A stretch of 64,000 nucleotides of DNA from the NCBI GenBank assembly GCA_014208095.1, contig JACHMT010000002.1, positions 992,001-1,056,000 of the forward strand, read 5' to 3'. Position numbers and translations under genes: made by a program. Shown piece after piece: positions 1 to 7,552 of the stretch (positions are counted from its first letter, which is position 1; each line of letters opens with the position of its first letter). The notes under the pieces were generated by a model. The model worked only from the letters and a program-made list of their open reading frames with translations, made no database searches and had not been told where the DNA came from. The DNA comes from Actinospineispora eucalypti. Lineage in GTDB: Bacteria > Actinomycetota > Actinomycetes > Mycobacteriales > Pseudonocardiaceae.

Positions 1-887
1 TACAGCGCGGGCGGGGTCACCGAGGCCAGCACGGCCTGCTCGGCGGCCAGGCTCCACCCCTCGCCGGCCACCCCGCCGGCACCCCCGTCGCGCAGCTCGA
101 TCCGGGCCACCCGCCGGCCGGTGTGCACCCGGACACCCAGCTCGTCGAGCAGCCGTTCCCACGCGGTCACGAAGTTCCCCGCGCCGCCGACCACCACCGG
201 AAGCCCGGCCGCGTGCAGGGTCGCCGCGAAGATCGGCACCATCAGCCCACCGGAGGCGCTGTCCGGCGCCAGCCCGCCGTGCAGCAACCACGGCGCCCAC
301 AGCCGGTCCGCCTCCGGGCCCCGGAAGTGGGTGCGCAGCCACGCTCGCCCGGAGGTGGCGACGTCCCTGGCGTACCCGGTCAGCTCGGCCCGGCCGCCGG
401 CGCGGGCCAGGCCCCACAGCGGGGCGAGCGCGTCCAGCGAGCGGAGCTCGGTGCCGAGCAGCCCGCCGATGTGTGCCGCGTGCGCGCCGAAGCGGGCCAC
501 CGCCGCCCGGTACGCGTCCCGGTCCGCCGGCTCGGTGAAGCCGGCCACGGTGGCCTCCAGGTCCCGGTGGGCGATGGTCACCGAGCCGTCGTCGGCCACC
601 GAGCCGGTGAGCGGGCCGTCGGCATTGGCGTAGGCCAGGCCGTGGCGGTGCAGGTCGGCGCCGAACTGGGCGTACACCGGGCCGCTGACGAACAGCGGGT
701 GCCAGGACGACCACGTGTCGTGCACGTACCCGGGGACGGTGCGCTCCCCCGAGCCGATGAACCCGCCGATCCGGTCGTGCGCCTCGACCAGCGCCACCGA
801 CCGGCCCGCCTTGGCCAGCCGGGCGGCGGCGGCCATCCCGTTGATTCCAGCGCCGACGACTACTACGTCGGCCGTCTCCCGCGACAT
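1..887 (-). CDS. FAD-dependent oxidoreductase (phytoene desaturase/amine oxidase-like), 3' end outside window
   Basis: The visible 295 residues begin MSRETADVVVVGAGINGMAA, a Rossmann FAD-binding motif (GxGxxG) about 10 residues from the start, followed by the E-x-x-x-R-x-G-G type motif (EAHDRIGG) that contacts the FAD ribose. This layout is typical of the phytoene desaturase and flavin amine oxidase superfamily. The C-terminal half, with the substrate and second FAD-contact region, lies beyond position 1. It starts 7 bases after the copA stop codon on the same strand, so it is probably the last gene of the copper operon. The substrate cannot be told from this part; a carotenoid or lipid desaturase/isomerase role is as likely as an amine oxidase one. 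Confidence 0.8.
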   Translation of the reverse strand, partial: MSRETADVVVVGAGINGMAAAARLAKAGRSVALVEAHDRIGGFIGSGERTVPGYVHDTWSSWHPLFVSGPVYAQFGADLHRHGLAYANADGPLTGSVADDGSVTIAHRDLEATVAGFTEPADRDAYRAAVARFGAHAAHIGGLLGTELRSLDALAPLWGLARAGGRAELTGYARDVATSGRAWLRTHFRGPEADRLWAPWLLHGGLAPDSASGGLMVPIFAATLHAAGLPVVVGGAGNFVTAWERLLDELGVRVHTGRRVARIELRDGGAGGVAGEGWSLAAEQAVLASVTPPAL

Positions 888-894
888 GCGTACA

Positions 895-3186
895 TCATTC
901 TGGACCGTTGCTGAGAGGTTGGAACCGGCGCAGGCGGAGGCTGTTGGTCACCACGAACACCGAGCTGAGCGCCATGGCCGCGCCGGCGAGCATCGGGTTC
1001 AGCAGGCCGGCGGCGGCCAGCGGCAGGGCGGCCACGTTGTAGGCGAAGGCCCAGAACAGGTTGCCCTTGATGGTGGCCAGGGTGCGCCGGGCCAGCCGGA
1101 TCGCGTCGGCGGCCACCCGCAGGTCGCCGCGCACCAGGGTCAGGTCGCTGGCCTCGATGGCCGCGTCGGTGCCGGTTCCCATGGCCAGCCCGAGGTCGGC
1201 CTGGGCCAGCGCGGCGGCGTCGTTCACCCCGTCGCCGACCATGGCGACCACCTTGCCCTGGTCCTGCAGGCGCTTCACCACGTCCAGCTTCTGCGCCGGC
1301 AGCACCTCGGCGATCACCGTCTCCGGACCGGGGTCGATGCCGACCTCGGCGGCCACGGTGCGCGCCACCTCGGCGTTGTCCCCGGTCAGCAGCACCGGGG
1401 TGAGCCCGAGCGCGCGCAGCTGGGCGATCGCCGCGCGGGAGGTGGGCTTGACGGTGTCGGCCACCACCAGCACCGCGCGCGCCCGGCCGTCCCACGCCAC
1501 CGCGACCGCCGTGCCCCGCGCCTCGCCGGCCCGCGCGGCCGCCGCGAGCGGCTCCGGCAGCGGCTGGCTCCACTGCTCCAACAGCGCCGGCCGGCCGACC
1601 AGCACGGCGTGGCCGTCCACCACACCCCGCACGCCGAGCCCCTCGCTGTTGGCGAACTCCTGGACCGGGGGCAGCGCGCCGAGCCGGGCCGAGGCGGCGC
1701 GCGCGATGGCGGCGGCGATCGGGTGCTCGGAGGCGTGCTCCACGGCGCCGGCCAGGCGCAGCGCCTCTTCCTCGGTGACGCCCTCGGCGGTGTGCACCTC
1801 GACCAGCGACATCTTCCCGGAGGTCACGGTGCCGGTCTTGTCCAGCACCACGGTGTCCACCCGGCGGGTCGACTCCAGCACCTCGGGTCCCTTGATCAGG
1901 ATGCCCAGCTGGGCGCCCCGGCCGGTGCCCACCAACAGGGCAGTCGGGGTCGCCAGGCCCAGGGCGCACGGGCAGGCGATGATCAGTACCGCCACCGAGG
2001 CGGTGAAGGCGGCCGTGGCACCCGCCCCGGCGCCCAGCCAGAAGGCCAGCGTGCCCACCGCCAGCGCGATCACGATCGGCACGAACACGCCGGAGATCCG
2101 GTCGGCCAGCCGCTGCACGGCGGCCTTGCCGGTCTGCGCGCGCTCCACCAGTCGGGCCATCTGGGCGAGCTGGGTGTCCGCGCCGACCCGGGTGGCCCGC
2201 ACCACCAGCCGGCCGCCCGCGTTCACCGTCGCGCCAACCACCGCGTCGCCCGGCCGCACCTCCACCGGCACCGACTCACCGGTGAGCAGCGCGGCGTCCA
2301 CCGCCGAGCTGCCGTCCTCGACCACGCCGTCGGTGGCGATCTTCTCCCCGGGCCGGACCACGAACCGGTCCCCCACGGCGAGCCGGTCCACCGGCACCCG
2401 GACCTCGGTGTCCCCGCGCAGCACCGCCACGTCCTTGGCGCCGAGCTCCAGAAGGGCGCGCAGCGCCGCGCCGGCCCGGCGCTTGGCCCGAGCCTCGAAG
2501 TAGCGACCGGCCAGGATGAACGTGGTGACCCCGGCCGCCACCTCGAGGTAGATGTTGCCCGCGCCGTCGCTGGGCGCCACGGTCAGCGTGAACGGGTGAA
2601 CCATGCCGGGCGTGCCGGCCGTGCCGAACAGCAGCGCGTACAACGACCAGCCGAACGCGGCCAGGGTGCCCATGGAGATCAGCGTGTCCATGGTGGCCGC
2701 GCCGTGCCGCAGGTTCGCCCAGGCCGCGCGGTGGAACGGCCAGGCCGCCCAGACCACCACCGGCGCGGCCAGCGCCAGGGAGATCCACTGCCAGTAGCGG
2801 AACTGCAGCGCCGGCACCATGGCCAGCACGATCACCGGCACGGACAGCGCGATCGCGCCGGCCAGCCGTTGGCGCAGCGCCCCGGTCGGGTCGTCGGTCT
2901 CTTGGCCGGTCTCCGCGCCGTCGTGGCCCCGGTGGTCCGCCGGCCGGGGCAGCTCGGCGGTGTATCCGGCCGCCTCCACCTCCGCGACCAGACGCTCCGC
3001 CTCGACGCCCTCCGGCGCGTGCACCGTGGCCTTCTCGGTGGCGTAGTTGACCGTGGCGGTGACCCCGTCGAGCTTGTTCAGCCGGCGCTCGATCCGGTTC
3101 GCGCAGGAGGCACAGGTCATCCCGCCGATGGCGAGCTCGACCTCTCGCACCGCGCCGGTCGTCCCGGATGACACGCTCGTCATCAT
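895..3186 (-). CDS. copA: Copper-translocating P1B-type ATPase
   Basis: A membrane pump that exports Cu(I) using ATP. One N-terminal heavy-metal domain has GMTCASC (Cys25, Cys28). The membrane CPC motif (IACPCALG) is near residue 405, the phosphorylation motif DKTGT near 447, the HP motif of the nucleotide domain in EHASEHPIAA, and the hinge GDGVNDAAAL near 650. At 763 residues it has the usual length for CopA. The first ATG overlaps the stop of the upstream gene (ATGATGA), and GGAGG lies just upstream; the second ATG, three bases on, is better spaced and may also be used. The CPC motif supports copper or silver rather than zinc or cadmium. No chaperone CopZ or repressor CsoR gene is in the window. 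Confidence 0.95.
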   Translation of the reverse strand: MMTSVSSGTTGAVREVELAIGGMTCASCANRIERRLNKLDGVTATVNYATEKATVHAPEGVEAERLVAEVEAAGYTAELPRPADHRGHDGAETGQETDDPTGALRQRLAGAIALSVPVIVLAMVPALQFRYWQWISLALAAPVVVWAAWPFHRAAWANLRHGAATMDTLISMGTLAAFGWSLYALLFGTAGTPGMVHPFTLTVAPSDGAGNIYLEVAAGVTTFILAGRYFEARAKRRAGAALRALLELGAKDVAVLRGDTEVRVPVDRLAVGDRFVVRPGEKIATDGVVEDGSSAVDAALLTGESVPVEVRPGDAVVGATVNAGGRLVVRATRVGADTQLAQMARLVERAQTGKAAVQRLADRISGVFVPIVIALAVGTLAFWLGAGAGATAAFTASVAVLIIACPCALGLATPTALLVGTGRGAQLGILIKGPEVLESTRRVDTVVLDKTGTVTSGKMSLVEVHTAEGVTEEEALRLAGAVEHASEHPIAAAIARAASARLGALPPVQEFANSEGLGVRGVVDGHAVLVGRPALLEQWSQPLPEPLAAAARAGEARGTAVAVAWDGRARAVLVVADTVKPTSRAAIAQLRALGLTPVLLTGDNAEVARTVAAEVGIDPGPETVIAEVLPAQKLDVVKRLQDQGKVVAMVGDGVNDAAALAQADLGLAMGTGTDAAIEASDLTLVRGDLRVAADAIRLARRTLATIKGNLFWAFAYNVAALPLAAAGLLNPMLAGAAMALSSVFVVTNSLRLRRFQPLSNGPE

Positions 3187-4124
3187 GCGCCTCCATGCTG
3201 GTGGGTAGCCACGGCGGACAGGCTGAACTCGGCGGTCCGCACCCCGCCGTCGTGCTGGAAGTCCAGGTAGAGCCGGTAGTTCCCGGCCGAGGGCACCTCG
3301 GCGAAGAACCGGATCTCGGGGCCGGCGGCGGTGCGCCCGTCACCCGGGCTGCCGTCCGGGTGCACGTGCAGGTAGGCCAGGTCGCCCTCGCGCAGCGCCA
3401 CCAGGTGGCCATAGGCGGCCAGGTAGGGCTGCAGATCGCGCACCGGCACACCGCCCCGGCGCACGGTCAGGGTCAGCGGCGAGGATTGCCCCGGCACCAG
3501 CTCGCCGGCCAGTTCCACCTGGTAGTCGGCCACCTGCGCGGTGCGGCCGGGCCGGGTGGTCGCCGGAGCGTAGTCACCGGGCGCCTCCAGGTCAGTGCCG
3601 AGCGTGAGGGCCGGGCCACCGGTAGGCGCGAAATCGGCGAAGGCCCGGTACGAGCCGCCCGCCGGCACGGTCAGCGGCACTCGCCAGGTGCCGTCCGGGG
3701 CCATCTCCGGGTGCAGGTGCTGGTAGGCGGCCCCGTCCCGGCGCACCACGATCAGGTGCATGAGCTTGTCGTGCTCCACCTCGAACCGGGTCACCGGCGC
3801 GCCGTCCGGCCCGTCGATGCGGAAGCTGAACTGGCCGGGGGCGCCCGGCGCGAAGGCGCGGTCGGCCGGCACGAAGCGGTAGCCGTCCATGGCGGACGCC
3901 AGGCCCTTCGGCTGGTCCGCCGGGGCTTCCCCGGACCCGTCCACGCCGTGGCCGGTAGATCCGTGCCCGGCAGATTCGTGCCCAGCAGATTCGTGGCTGG
4001 GCGCGGCGGCGGGCGCCGTCGGCGGCGCGCCCAGCAGCGACCCGGCGGCGTACGCCCCACCGGCCAGCACGAGCAGCGCGGCCAGGTAGCCGGTCAACTT
4101 GGACGCGGTGGTCACGGCGACCAT
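3183..4124 (-). CDS. Membrane-anchored His-rich protein of copper operon
   Basis: 313 residues: one N-terminal hydrophobic segment (about residues 7-30, a signal anchor), then a His/Gly/Ser-rich linker with repeated HESAGHESAGHGSTGHG, then an extracytoplasmic beta-rich region with His and Met pairs (DKLMHLIVV, HLHPEM, YLHVHPDG, THQHGGA at the end). These spaced histidines could bind copper. Its stop overlaps the copA start by four bases, so the two are translationally coupled. Proteins of this build are common next to actinobacterial copper ATPases, but I know of no tested function; a periplasmic-face copper buffer or sensor is inference. Transcription would start from the intergenic region that carries three CsoR-like palindromes. 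Confidence 0.8.
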   Translation of the reverse strand: MVAVTTASKLTGYLAALLVLAGGAYAAGSLLGAPPTAPAAAPSHESAGHESAGHGSTGHGVDGSGEAPADQPKGLASAMDGYRFVPADRAFAPGAPGQFSFRIDGPDGAPVTRFEVEHDKLMHLIVVRRDGAAYQHLHPEMAPDGTWRVPLTVPAGGSYRAFADFAPTGGPALTLGTDLEAPGDYAPATTRPGRTAQVADYQVELAGELVPGQSSPLTLTVRRGGVPVRDLQPYLAAYGHLVALREGDLAYLHVHPDGSPGDGRTAAGPEIRFFAEVPSAGNYRLYLDFQHDGGVRTAEFSLSAVATHQHGGA

Positions 4125-4169
4125 CTCCCTTCGACACCGGCGCGGGGCGCCGTCAAGTCGACGCTAACA

Positions 4170-4269
4170 TACCCTAGGGGGGTAGGGTAGAAATCTAGGC
4201 AGGTGATGACCCCCACGTGGCACTGATACCCCCCAGGGGTGCATCTTATGGTACCTACAGGGGGTATAC
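4170..4269. promoter_or_regulatory. Divergent copper promoter with three CsoR-like operators
   Basis: Three G/C-tract palindromes lie between the divergent copper genes. Site 1 is TACCCTAGGGGGGTAGGGTA (4170-4189), a perfect 7-bp inverted repeat round six G. Site 2 is ATACCCCCCAGGGGTGCAT (4226-4244). Site 3 is GTACCTACAGGGGGTATAC (4251-4269), ending 14 bases before the DUF4396 start. CsoR/RcnR repressors bind sites of this TACCCnnnGGGGTA type, and one such repressor could control both directions. This is pattern recognition only. Confidence 0.6.
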
Positions 4270-4283
4270 GAAAGGAGAACGGC

Positions 4284-4781
4284 ATGACCGAGCACGCCCA
4301 CCACTCGCATGGCCACTCGCCCACCAGCGGCGGGTGGTCGTCCGTGACCTGGTCCGCCGCCGCATCGGCCACGCTGCACTGCCTCACCGGATGCGCGATC
4401 GGCGAGGTGCTGGGCATGGTGATCGGCACCGCCCTGGGGCTGCACAACGCGGCCACCGTGGTGCTCTCGGTCGCACTGGCCTTCGTCTTCGGCTACGCGC
4501 TGACCATGCGCGGCGTGCTGCGCGCCGGCGTCGGCCTGGCCTCCGCGCTGAAGGTGGCGCTGGCCGCCGACACCGTGTCCATCGCCGTGATGGAGATCCT
4601 GGACAACGCGGTCATGGTGTTCGTCCCGGGCGCCATGGACGCCGGCCTGACCAGTGTGCTGTTCTGGTCCGCGCTGGCGTTCTCACTGGTGCTGGCGTTC
4701 CTGCTGACCACTCCCGTGAACCGGTGGATGATCGGGAGGGGCCGGGGTCATGCGGTGGTGCACGCCTACCATCACCACTGA
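4284..4781 (+). CDS. DUF4396 family membrane protein
   Basis: 165 residues with a His-rich N-terminus (HAHHSHGHS), then four or so hydrophobic segments, and the family hallmark ATLHCLTGCAIGEVLGMVIG near residue 30; it ends in HAYHHH. DUF4396 proteins often sit beside copper genes, and the HCxxxC motif plus terminal histidines suggest metal handling in the membrane. The start was set at 4284 because AAAGGAG lies six bases upstream; an in-frame GTG at 4239 would fall inside operator site 2. It is read divergently from the copA operon and is probably induced by the same signal. Confidence 0.85.
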   Translation: MTEHAHHSHGHSPTSGGWSSVTWSAAASATLHCLTGCAIGEVLGMVIGTALGLHNAATVVLSVALAFVFGYALTMRGVLRAGVGLASALKVALAADTVSIAVMEILDNAVMVFVPGAMDAGLTSVLFWSALAFSLVLAFLLTTPVNRWMIGRGRGHAVVHAYHHH

Positions 4782-4786
4782 GACCA

Positions 4787-4848
4787 TGGTCAAGTAGCAG
4801 TGAGAGCCCTTCTACCAGCGATCAGGGTCTCTCATCGCGACTTGACCA
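4787..4848 (+). repeat. Nested palindrome, copy A
   Basis: Begins six bases after the DUF4396 stop. Outer arms TGGTCAAGT (4787-4795) and ACTTGACCA (4840-4848) are perfectly complementary; inner arms TGAGAGCCCT (4801-4810) and AGGGTCTCTCA (4824-4834) pair with one bulge. The sequence round CCTTCTAC is shared with copies at 10733-10794 and 34111-34160. It may act as a terminator or RNA-processing hairpin for the DUF4396 transcript. Confidence 0.65.
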
Positions 4849-4979
4849 CGAGATGAGCGGTGCTCGAGGCTCCCGGCCCGGGACCTCCGAAGCGCTCTCT
4901 GAGAGACCACTCAGCGAATTTGCCTTCCGCTTACCGCTCTCGGCCTTGGCGATAATCGTGCGTTCCTTAGCGTGGCGGC

Positions 4980-5189
4980 ATGGTTCCGTTCGCCCCACCC
5001 CTGGCCAGGCTGTTCGAGCGGCTCGGAGAGCGGCTGCTCGACGTCGCCGTGGGCCATCGTGCGGCTTGGCCGACCGGTGACCCGCTTTCCGACTGCCCCG
5101 AACTCGCCCGCGAACCCGGCGGGCGCCTGGCCTGGTTGCACGTGCACGCCCCCCGGGACCGCGCTGAAGGCATCCGGCGCTCCGCCTGA
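4980..5189 (+). CDS. Possible small protein (69 aa), unknown
   Basis: Within the 430 bases between the DUF4396 and DUF6153 genes, apart from palindrome A, the only candidate is this 69-residue frame. It has a leucine/arginine amphipathic start (LARLFERLGERLLDVAVGH) and actinomycete-like third-position G/C, but no clear ribosome binding site before the ATG. I do not recognise the family. It could be a real small protein or a chance frame; treat it as weak. Confidence 0.3.
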   Translation: MVPFAPPLARLFERLGERLLDVAVGHRAAWPTGDPLSDCPELAREPGGRLAWLHVHAPRDRAEGIRRSA

Positions 5190-5215
5190 GCCGGTCGTCC
5201 CCGGGCGCCGCTAGG

Positions 5216-5602
5216 GTGGCCGGCGTGGTGCTCCGCACGAGCGCGCCACCGGTGCGCTGGCTGCTGATCGTCGCCCTGGCGATCGGCCTGGTCGGCATGC
5301 ACCACCTGCTCGGTGCCGCACACTCCCCGAGCGGTCACCACGCCACCACCCACGCGGGCCAGCACGCCCAGCACGCTCCGAACGCCGCGCACGGCTGCTG
5401 CGGCGGTGAGCTGGCCATGGGGCACATGTGCCAGGCGGTGCTCCCGTCCGAGGACCTTCCACAGCTGGCCACCGCGGTGCTCGGCGCGCTGTCCGTGGCG
5501 GCGCCGACGCTGGCCCTGCCCAGCGCACCCACCACCCACCCGCCGCGCGGCCCGCCCTCGGGCGCCGTCCTGTTGCTGCGCCTCTGCGTTTCCCGGCGCT
5601 GA
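5216..5602 (+). CDS. DUF6153 family small membrane protein
   Basis: 128 residues from a GTG start (a second GTG at 5225 is possible). One membrane segment (RWLLIVALAIGLVGMHHLL) is followed by a His-rich stretch with GHHATTHAGQHAQHAP and the pattern HGCCGGELAMGHMCQAVL, then a Pro-rich tail. The MHHLL and HxCC/MGHMC elements match the actinobacterial DUF6153 family, whose members commonly precede DUF305 genes, as here. The conserved Cys, His and Met suggest copper contact, but no function is established. It probably forms a two-gene operon with the lipoprotein that starts 53 bases downstream. Confidence 0.7.
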   Translation: MAGVVLRTSAPPVRWLLIVALAIGLVGMHHLLGAAHSPSGHHATTHAGQHAQHAPNAAHGCCGGELAMGHMCQAVLPSEDLPQLATAVLGALSVAAPTLALPSAPTTHPPRGPPSGAVLLLRLCVSRR

Positions 5603-5655
5603 TCGTCACCGGCTCTCCGACGACCAGCCCATTCCCAAACGCAGAGGACTTCAGC

Positions 5656-6279
5656 ATGCGCACGAACACGCTCGGTGGCGCCCTGGCCACCGCACTCATC
5701 ACCGTCGCCACCCTCGGCGGCTGCGCCGCCACCGGCGACGCTCCGGCCTCGCCGGCCGCACCGCCCGCCCCGGCCGCGTCCGCCGGCCAGGCCCACAACC
5801 AGGCCGACATCTCCTTCGCCCAGGGCATGATCCCGCACCACGCCCAGGCGGTGGACATGGCGAAGCTGGCGCCAACCCGGGCCGGCTCACCCAGGGTCAA
5901 GGAGCTGGCCGCCGCCATCCAGGGCGCCCAGCAGCCGGAGATAGACCAGATGACCGGCTTCCTGCGCGACTGGCAGGCACCGGTACCGGAGACCGGTGAC
6001 CAGGCCATGGGCGGGATGCAACACAGCGGGCACGAGATGCGGGGGGCGGGCCGAGGGATGATGACCGCCGAGCAGATGTCCGAGCTCGAACGGAGCAGCG
6101 GCCCGGCCTTCGACCGGTTGTTCCCGCGGATGATGGTCGACCATCACCGAGGAGCCGTCACCATGGCCAACGCCGAGCTGGCCGAAGGGCAGAACCCGGA
6201 GGCCAAGCAGCTCGCCCGGCGGATCGTCGACGCCCAGCAACGGGAGATCGACGAGATGACCGCCCTCCTGGGCGGCTGA
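5656..6279 (+). CDS. DUF305 lipoprotein
   Basis: 207 residues with a lipoprotein signal: hydrophobic segment followed by the lipobox LGGC (Cys about residue 23), so it is likely anchored on the outer face of the membrane. Two DUF305 four-helix halves follow, each with the family signature: FAQGMIPHHAQAVDMA in the first and FPRMMVDHHRGAVTMA in the second. A His/Met-rich linker (MGGMQHSGHEM) joins them. DUF305 proteins are ferritin-like bundles often placed with copper resistance genes, and the paired HH motifs could bind metal. AGAGGA lies just before the ATG. The neighbours (DUF6153, DUF4396, copA) support a role in copper handling. Confidence 0.9.
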   Translation: MRTNTLGGALATALITVATLGGCAATGDAPASPAAPPAPAASAGQAHNQADISFAQGMIPHHAQAVDMAKLAPTRAGSPRVKELAAAIQGAQQPEIDQMTGFLRDWQAPVPETGDQAMGGMQHSGHEMRGAGRGMMTAEQMSELERSSGPAFDRLFPRMMVDHHRGAVTMANAELAEGQNPEAKQLARRIVDAQQREIDEMTALLGG

Positions 6280-6290
6280 CCGAGGCCTCC

Positions 6291-6325
6291 TTCGGCCCGG
6301 CTCGGCGATACCGGGCCGGGCCGAA
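6291..6325 (+). terminator. GC-rich hairpin after the DUF305 gene
   Basis: TTCGGCCCGG (6291-6300) pairs perfectly with CCGGGCCGAA (6316-6325) across a 15-base loop, 12 bases after the DUF305 stop. There is no U-tract, which is usual for actinomycete terminators. Confidence 0.65.
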
Positions 6326-6393
6326 ATAGGAGCACGCGTCGAACGGTTCGATACAGACGAGCAACGGTCTTCCGCTGCCGACGAGCGGGCGAG

Positions 6394-6420
6394 CGGTTAG
6401 AGTTTACTCTCGATTAACCG
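6394..6420. promoter_or_regulatory. Inverted repeat upstream of hydrolase
   Basis: CGGTTA (6394-6399) and TAACCG (6415-6420) flank AGAGTTTACTCT-like inner symmetry in an A/T-richer stretch 30 bases before the hydrolase start. It could be an operator; the binding protein is unknown. Confidence 0.35.
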
Positions 6421-6451
6421 GGTACCCCGGGGGTGCGAAGGGAGGGCGGGC

Positions 6452-7276
6452 GTGGTCGAGTCCAACTACTGCCGGCGCGGCTCCGGCACCCCGCTGGTCC
6501 TGCTGCACAGCCTCGGGCAGCGCTGGCCGATCTGGCTGCCGGTGCTGGACCGGCTGTCCGAGCGGCACGACGTGCTCGCGGTCGACCTGCCCCGCCTCGG
6601 CCGGGCACCGATTCCGCACACCGTCACGGACGAAGGCATCAAGGCCTTCGGCGTGCGGTCGCTGGAACGGGTGTTCAAGCACCTCGGCGTGGAACGGCCG
6701 CACGTGGCCGGACTCGGCCTCGGCGGCATGCTGGCGGTCGCGGCCGCCGCTGCTGGCACCGTGTCCTCGGCGACGGCGTTGTCCCCGACCGGGTTCTGGA
6801 CGCCGGCCCAGCGCCGGGCGACCGTGGCCCAGCTACGCGCCTTCCGGATGGCCTCCCGCCTCGCGCTGGCCACCAGGCCGCCCCTGGCCGCCAGCCGGCT
6901 GGTGCAGACCACGATCATGTCGCGGCTGTGCAGCCATCCGAGCCGGATCGGTTCGGCCGAAAGCCTCGAGCTGATGGCCGCCATGCGCGATGCGACCGCG
7001 TTCGAAGAGGCGATGCGCAGCACCCGCCTGTTCCGCTGGCGCCCCGGGCGCCAGCCCGAGGTGCCGGTGACCATGGCCTGGGCCGACCGGGACAAGATGA
7101 TCTCCCGCCACCAGGCGAACGGCGCGGTCCAGGTACTCCCGGGCGCGCTCCAGGTCCGGCTCCCCCGCTGCGGGCACCTGTGCATGTCCGACGACCCGGA
7201 ACTCGTGGCCAACGTCATCCTGAGCACCTGCGCCCGGGCGGAACGCGGGCGCCCCGCCGTCTCCCCACCCAGCTAG
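6452..7276 (+). CDS. Alpha/beta-hydrolase fold protein lacking the nucleophile serine
   Basis: 274 residues from a GTG start, with an alpha/beta-hydrolase outline: oxyanion region VLLHSLGQRWPIW (16-28), strand and loop DVLAVDLPRLG, and the elbow after strand 5. At the elbow the usual G-x-S-x-G is G-L-G-L-G-G (residues 87-92): position 89, where Ser is expected, is Gly (codon 6716-6718). A candidate acid (WADRDKMI) and a C-terminal His (CGHLCMSDDPE) remain. Without the serine it is unlikely to be an ordinary esterase; it could be a ligand-binding or lyase-like member. It stands alone between a terminator hairpin and a convergent small gene. Confidence 0.8.
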   Translation: MVESNYCRRGSGTPLVLLHSLGQRWPIWLPVLDRLSERHDVLAVDLPRLGRAPIPHTVTDEGIKAFGVRSLERVFKHLGVERPHVAGLGLGGMLAVAAAAAGTVSSATALSPTGFWTPAQRRATVAQLRAFRMASRLALATRPPLAASRLVQTTIMSRLCSHPSRIGSAESLELMAAMRDATAFEEAMRSTRLFRWRPGRQPEVPVTMAWADRDKMISRHQANGAVQVLPGALQVRLPRCGHLCMSDDPELVANVILSTCARAERGRPAVSPPS

Positions 7277-7282
7277 TCCGCG

Positions 7283-7513
7283 CTAGTCATCACTCTCACG
7301 CAGCTTCAGCACGATGCGGAGCACACACTCCACCGCCGACTGGAACGCCGCGCCCCGCAGCTCGTCCCGGTCGGTCAGGTTGCGCGCCGCATAGCCCAGC
7401 ATCTCGTCCCGGGTCATCCGGCGGACCAGCAGCTCCGCGACCTCCTCCAGGTCCAGGCCCGGGTGGTCCAGCCGGGCCAGCGCGAAGTTGACGACCAGCT
7501 CGTCGTCGGTCAC
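7283..7513 (-). CDS. Conserved small acidic protein, unknown function
   Basis: 76 residues from a GTG start with GGGAG a few bases upstream. It is helical and charged (ARLDHPGLDLEEVAELLVRRMTRDEML), with no membrane segment and no cysteines or metal motif. It lies between the convergent hydrolase gene (6 bases away at the stop) and the upstream prolyl oligopeptidase gene on the same strand (39 bases), so it may be cotranscribed with the latter. Family not recognised. Confidence 0.55.
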   Translation of the reverse strand: MTDDELVVNFALARLDHPGLDLEEVAELLVRRMTRDEMLGYAARNLTDRDELRGAAFQSAVECVLRIVLKLRESDD

Positions 7514-7552
7514 CCGGTGCTCCCGGGCGCCGGCGCGGCCGGACCAGCCGGA

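Noticed and set aside
3168..4190. Long plus-strand frames over the copper genes
   Set aside because: Composition (His, Arg, Gln, Gly-rich) and lack of motifs show they are antisense shadows of G/C-rich genes; the minus-strand frames carry the family motifs. The same applies to other long antisense frames throughout.
6144..6364. Short minus-strand frames across the DUF305 3' end
   Set aside because: They overlap the terminator hairpin and the well-supported DUF305 gene; no start signal.
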